DNA from: Candidatus Aminicenans sakinawicola JGI OTU-1
Lineage (GTDB): Bacteria; Acidobacteriota; Aminicenantia; Aminicenantales; Aminicenantaceae
Length of the DNA stretch: 17,009 nucleotides
Direction: 5' to 3'
NCBI GenBank assembly: GCA_000493965.1
Contig: AWNV01000063.1
Location: 1 to 17,009, forward strand
Shown here one piece after another: positions 15,009 through 17,009 of this stretch. The notes below the pieces were generated by a model, which saw only the letters and a program-made list of their open reading frames with translations, did not search any database and was not told the origin of the DNA. Made by a program: the position numbers and the translations under genes. Each line of letters begins with the position of its first letter. The first letter of the stretch is position 1.

Positions 15009-15043
15009 TATAAAATCTTAAAATCATAAATCAGGAGGCAAAT

Positions 15044-16792
15044 TTGAATTTTAAAAAGTCATTAACAGTAACTGCTATTTTGTTTGCCGCGCTGGTTGTA
15101 TTAAGCGCATTTGTTTTCACATCACAGAATGCTGCGCCTTGGGGAGAGGAATGCCGGCCCGAGGGCTGCACCTCGATACTCGTAGGAAAAGACGCATCGA
15201 CCGACGGCTCCACGATGACCACGCACACATGCGACTGCGGCATATGCGACTGGACATGGGGGCATGTGCCTGCGGCAGACCACAAAGAGGGTGCTGTACG
15301 CAAGATCTACCACATCTCGCAGTACAGGACATGGCCGCCGGAACAGGGCATTAAATGGGAAAAATACAAGGATGACTACACAGGAACCGATATTCCCGAA
15401 GTCCCCCATACCTATGCATACAAGCACGGGATGTTCGGTTATATGAACGAGAACCAGGTCGCCATGGGAGAATCGACGATCGGATGCCAGCGCAAGATGA
15501 GAAACACTACTCCATCCGCACTGCTTGACCTGACCATGCTGACGATGCTCGGAATGGAGAGAAGCAAGACGGCGAGAGAGATAATCCAGGTCATGGGTTC
15601 TCTGGCCGAAAAGTATGGATACGGGTTTAACGACGGCGGTGAGATGCTGGCAGTCGCTGATCCAAACGAGGCATGGATATTCGAGATCATGCCTGTCGGG
15701 CCGCTGTGGACTCCGGAGAGCGGAAAGCCGGGCGCTGTGTGGTGCGCGCAGAGGGTCCCGGATGACCATGTAAGCGTCTGCCCGAACGAGTCAAGAATCG
15801 GAGAGATAGACCTTGAGAATCCGGACTATTTCATGGCATCGCCCAATGCTGTCTCATACGCAGTTGAAAACGGGTTCTACGATCCGGAAAGCGGCAAACC
15901 TTTCAGTTGGAAGAGGGCGTATTCGCCTTCCATGGGTAAAGCAAGCCGGCTGTGGCGTTTTTTGGACATTGTAGCACCTTCCAGGCATTTCAGCCCGGAA
16001 ACGCAGGACATGGATTTTCCTTTTTCGGTAAAACCCGACGAGAAACTCTCGGTGCAGGATGTCATGAACATCACGCGCGATAAGTACCAGGGGAGTAAAT
16101 ACGACCCGGCAAAAGGCATTAAAGGCGGGCCTTTCTGCAACCCGAATTATTTCCGCAGCTTTAAACTGGACGACAAAAGGTACAGAAGCTCAAGATGCAT
16201 CTGTGTCAACAATGTCGAATACACAACTATCACCCAGTGCAGGGACTGGCTTCCTGATCCGATCGGAGGAATATTGTGGCTTTCATTCGGCGCCCAGGAC
16301 ACAGCCTGCTACATGCCTGTCTATACCGGAAGCACGGATGTGCCGGAGTCCTTTAAAGTCGGGGACCATTTCGTGTTTGGCAGGGATTCTGCCAGATGGG
16401 CATCCGACTATGTAGATTTCCATACGCAGGTGGTATATTCCTATGCGATAAAAGATGTCAAAGCAGCGCAGGAAAAATGGGAAGGGGGAGCGGTCAAAAG
16501 GACAGCGATTATCGACAAAGCTGCAGAAGAGCTCTATAAGAAGGACCCTGCACTGGCAGTCGAGTTTATCACAGACTACACTATCAACAACGGCAGTTCC
16601 GTGGTAAACGCATGGTGGGAACTGGGTGACAATCTGCTCGTAACGTACAACCACTTCCGCATTTATGACGCTGTTAAAAGAAAAAGCGGCCGGGTTCAGG
16701 CTCCGGAGTGGTGGAACAGAGCTGTTGTTGAGCAGGACAAATTACTTCCTATGACACCCCCTCCGCCGCCGCCAAAGAAAGAAAAGAAATAG
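15044..16792 (+). CDS. Exported dipeptidase, peptidase family C69 (tandem paralogue)
   Basis: 582 aa, TTG start with AGGAGG about 6 nt upstream. Residues 5-26 form a signal segment. The putative N-terminal nucleophile is again Cys42 (EGCTSILVGK). Similarity to the preceding protein runs along the whole length, about 70% by eye, with a block of about 49 identical residues (EAWIFEIMPV through RIGEIDL). It is shorter by a gap near residue 300, where the first copy has an extra ASTHGRRG segment. The C-terminal tail is a proline run followed by lysines. It is the second gene of the operon and a clear tandem duplicate. Different residues around the motif (TCDCG here, AADCG in the first) may mean a split in dipeptide preference. 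The gene ends 20 bp before the convergent kinase gene, with no obvious terminator between. Confidence 0.87.
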   Translation: MNFKKSLTVTAILFAALVVLSAFVFTSQNAAPWGEECRPEGCTSILVGKDASTDGSTMTTHTCDCGICDWTWGHVPAADHKEGAVRKIYHISQYRTWPPEQGIKWEKYKDDYTGTDIPEVPHTYAYKHGMFGYMNENQVAMGESTIGCQRKMRNTTPSALLDLTMLTMLGMERSKTAREIIQVMGSLAEKYGYGFNDGGEMLAVADPNEAWIFEIMPVGPLWTPESGKPGAVWCAQRVPDDHVSVCPNESRIGEIDLENPDYFMASPNAVSYAVENGFYDPESGKPFSWKRAYSPSMGKASRLWRFLDIVAPSRHFSPETQDMDFPFSVKPDEKLSVQDVMNITRDKYQGSKYDPAKGIKGGPFCNPNYFRSFKLDDKRYRSSRCICVNNVEYTTITQCRDWLPDPIGGILWLSFGAQDTACYMPVYTGSTDVPESFKVGDHFVFGRDSARWASDYVDFHTQVVYSYAIKDVKAAQEKWEGGAVKRTAIIDKAAEELYKKDPALAVEFITDYTINNGSSVVNAWWELGDNLLVTYNHFRIYDAVKRKSGRVQAPEWWNRAVVEQDKLLPMTPPPPPPKKEKK

Positions 16793-16812
16793 AAGAGGTG
16801 CCTATTCGCCCA

Positions 16813-17009
16813 TTAAAACTTAATTGTAAAAGCCGTTCCGGCCTTGCGGTCAAGCTTTATCGTGCCTCCAATCTGTCTGGTTAAGTCATTCACCATCTGC
16901 AGCCCTAATGAGGAGGCCTTTCGAAAATCTATATCGTCCGGTAAACCGATGCCGTTATCGCTGACGACAAGAGTAATCATACCCTTTTTATCAGAATGAA
17001 GATTTATAC
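16813..17009 (-). CDS. Sensor histidine kinase, C-terminal fragment (runs off the window)
   Basis: The last 65 codons of a minus-strand gene whose stop is at 16815-16813 and whose start lies beyond 17009. The protein reads SDNGIGLPDDIDF and later SLGLQMVNDLTRQIGGTI, then LDRKAGTAFTIKF and stop. DNGIGLP is the G1 box of the HATPase domain and SLGLQMV corresponds to its G2 region. The GLPDDIDF wording and short C-terminus resemble kinases of the HisKA_2/HWE-like group. It binds ATP and autophosphorylates in a two-component system. Sensor domain and partner regulator are outside the window. Confidence 0.85.
   Translation of the reverse strand, partial: INLHSDKKGMITLVVSDNGIGLPDDIDFRKASSLGLQMVNDLTRQIGGTIKLDRKAGTAFTIKF

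Noticed and set aside
15122..15769. 215-aa minus-strand open frame inside the second C69 gene
   Set aside because: It is an antisense shadow of a strongly conserved coding gene in higher-GC DNA, with no ribosome site or recognisable domain. The same applies to the smaller antisense frames in 11206-14053.

Overview
This window is from a Gram-negative-type bacterium, judging by the many exported proteins with Sec signal peptides, good Shine-Dalgarno sequences and sigma70-like promoters. Large TPR-CHAT proteins, secreted family C69 dipeptidases and peptide/amino-acid catabolism genes together recall uncultured peptide-degrading anaerobes such as Candidatus Aminicenantes. That placement is a low-confidence inference from gene content; no phylogenetic marker is present.

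Layout. (1) 1-3911: an AT-rich leader with a terminator/attenuator-like hairpin, a small exported protein (432-713), then a 984-aa exported TPR-CHAT caspase-like protein (957-3911) with a C-terminal membrane anchor. (2) 3912-4283: a decayed initiator tRNA whose 3' half is intact and whose acceptor stem is destroyed, followed by a tandem 11-bp repeat; this looks like a scar of site-specific integration. (3) 4284-9829: an AT-rich defence cassette. It holds an N6-adenine DNA methyltransferase/type IIG-like restriction-modification protein on the minus strand. Divergent from it is an overlapping gene pair encoding an ABC-type AAA ATPase and a DUF4435 (TOPRIM-like) protein, the arrangement of the PARIS anti-phage system (AriA/AriB). 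The 519-bp gap between them carries a very strong hairpin and a possible 34-aa membrane protein. (4) 9900-10754: a truncated second TPR-CHAT gene on the minus strand, with its own promoter and signal peptide. It shares a 420-bp nearly identical block, in inverted orientation, with the first TPR-CHAT gene. (5) 11098-16792: a higher-GC, housekeeping-like peptide-degradation region. It has an exported DmpA-type (S58/P1) aminopeptidase translationally coupled to an aspartate/glutamate-type racemase, then a tandem pair of exported C69 dipeptidases. (6) 16813-17009: the C-terminal end of a sensor histidine kinase on the minus strand.

How the parts may work together. The restriction-like methyltransferase next to a PARIS-like pair makes a layered defence: known PARIS systems are triggered by phage proteins that disable restriction enzymes. 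Because the two TPR-CHAT copies are inverted around the defence cassette and share stretches of perfect identity, homologous recombination could invert about 8 kb and exchange the N-terminal modules in front of the single CHAT protease domain; this is a hypothesis. The DmpA-like peptidase, racemase and two C69 peptidases form a plausible route for using peptides and D-/L-amino acids.
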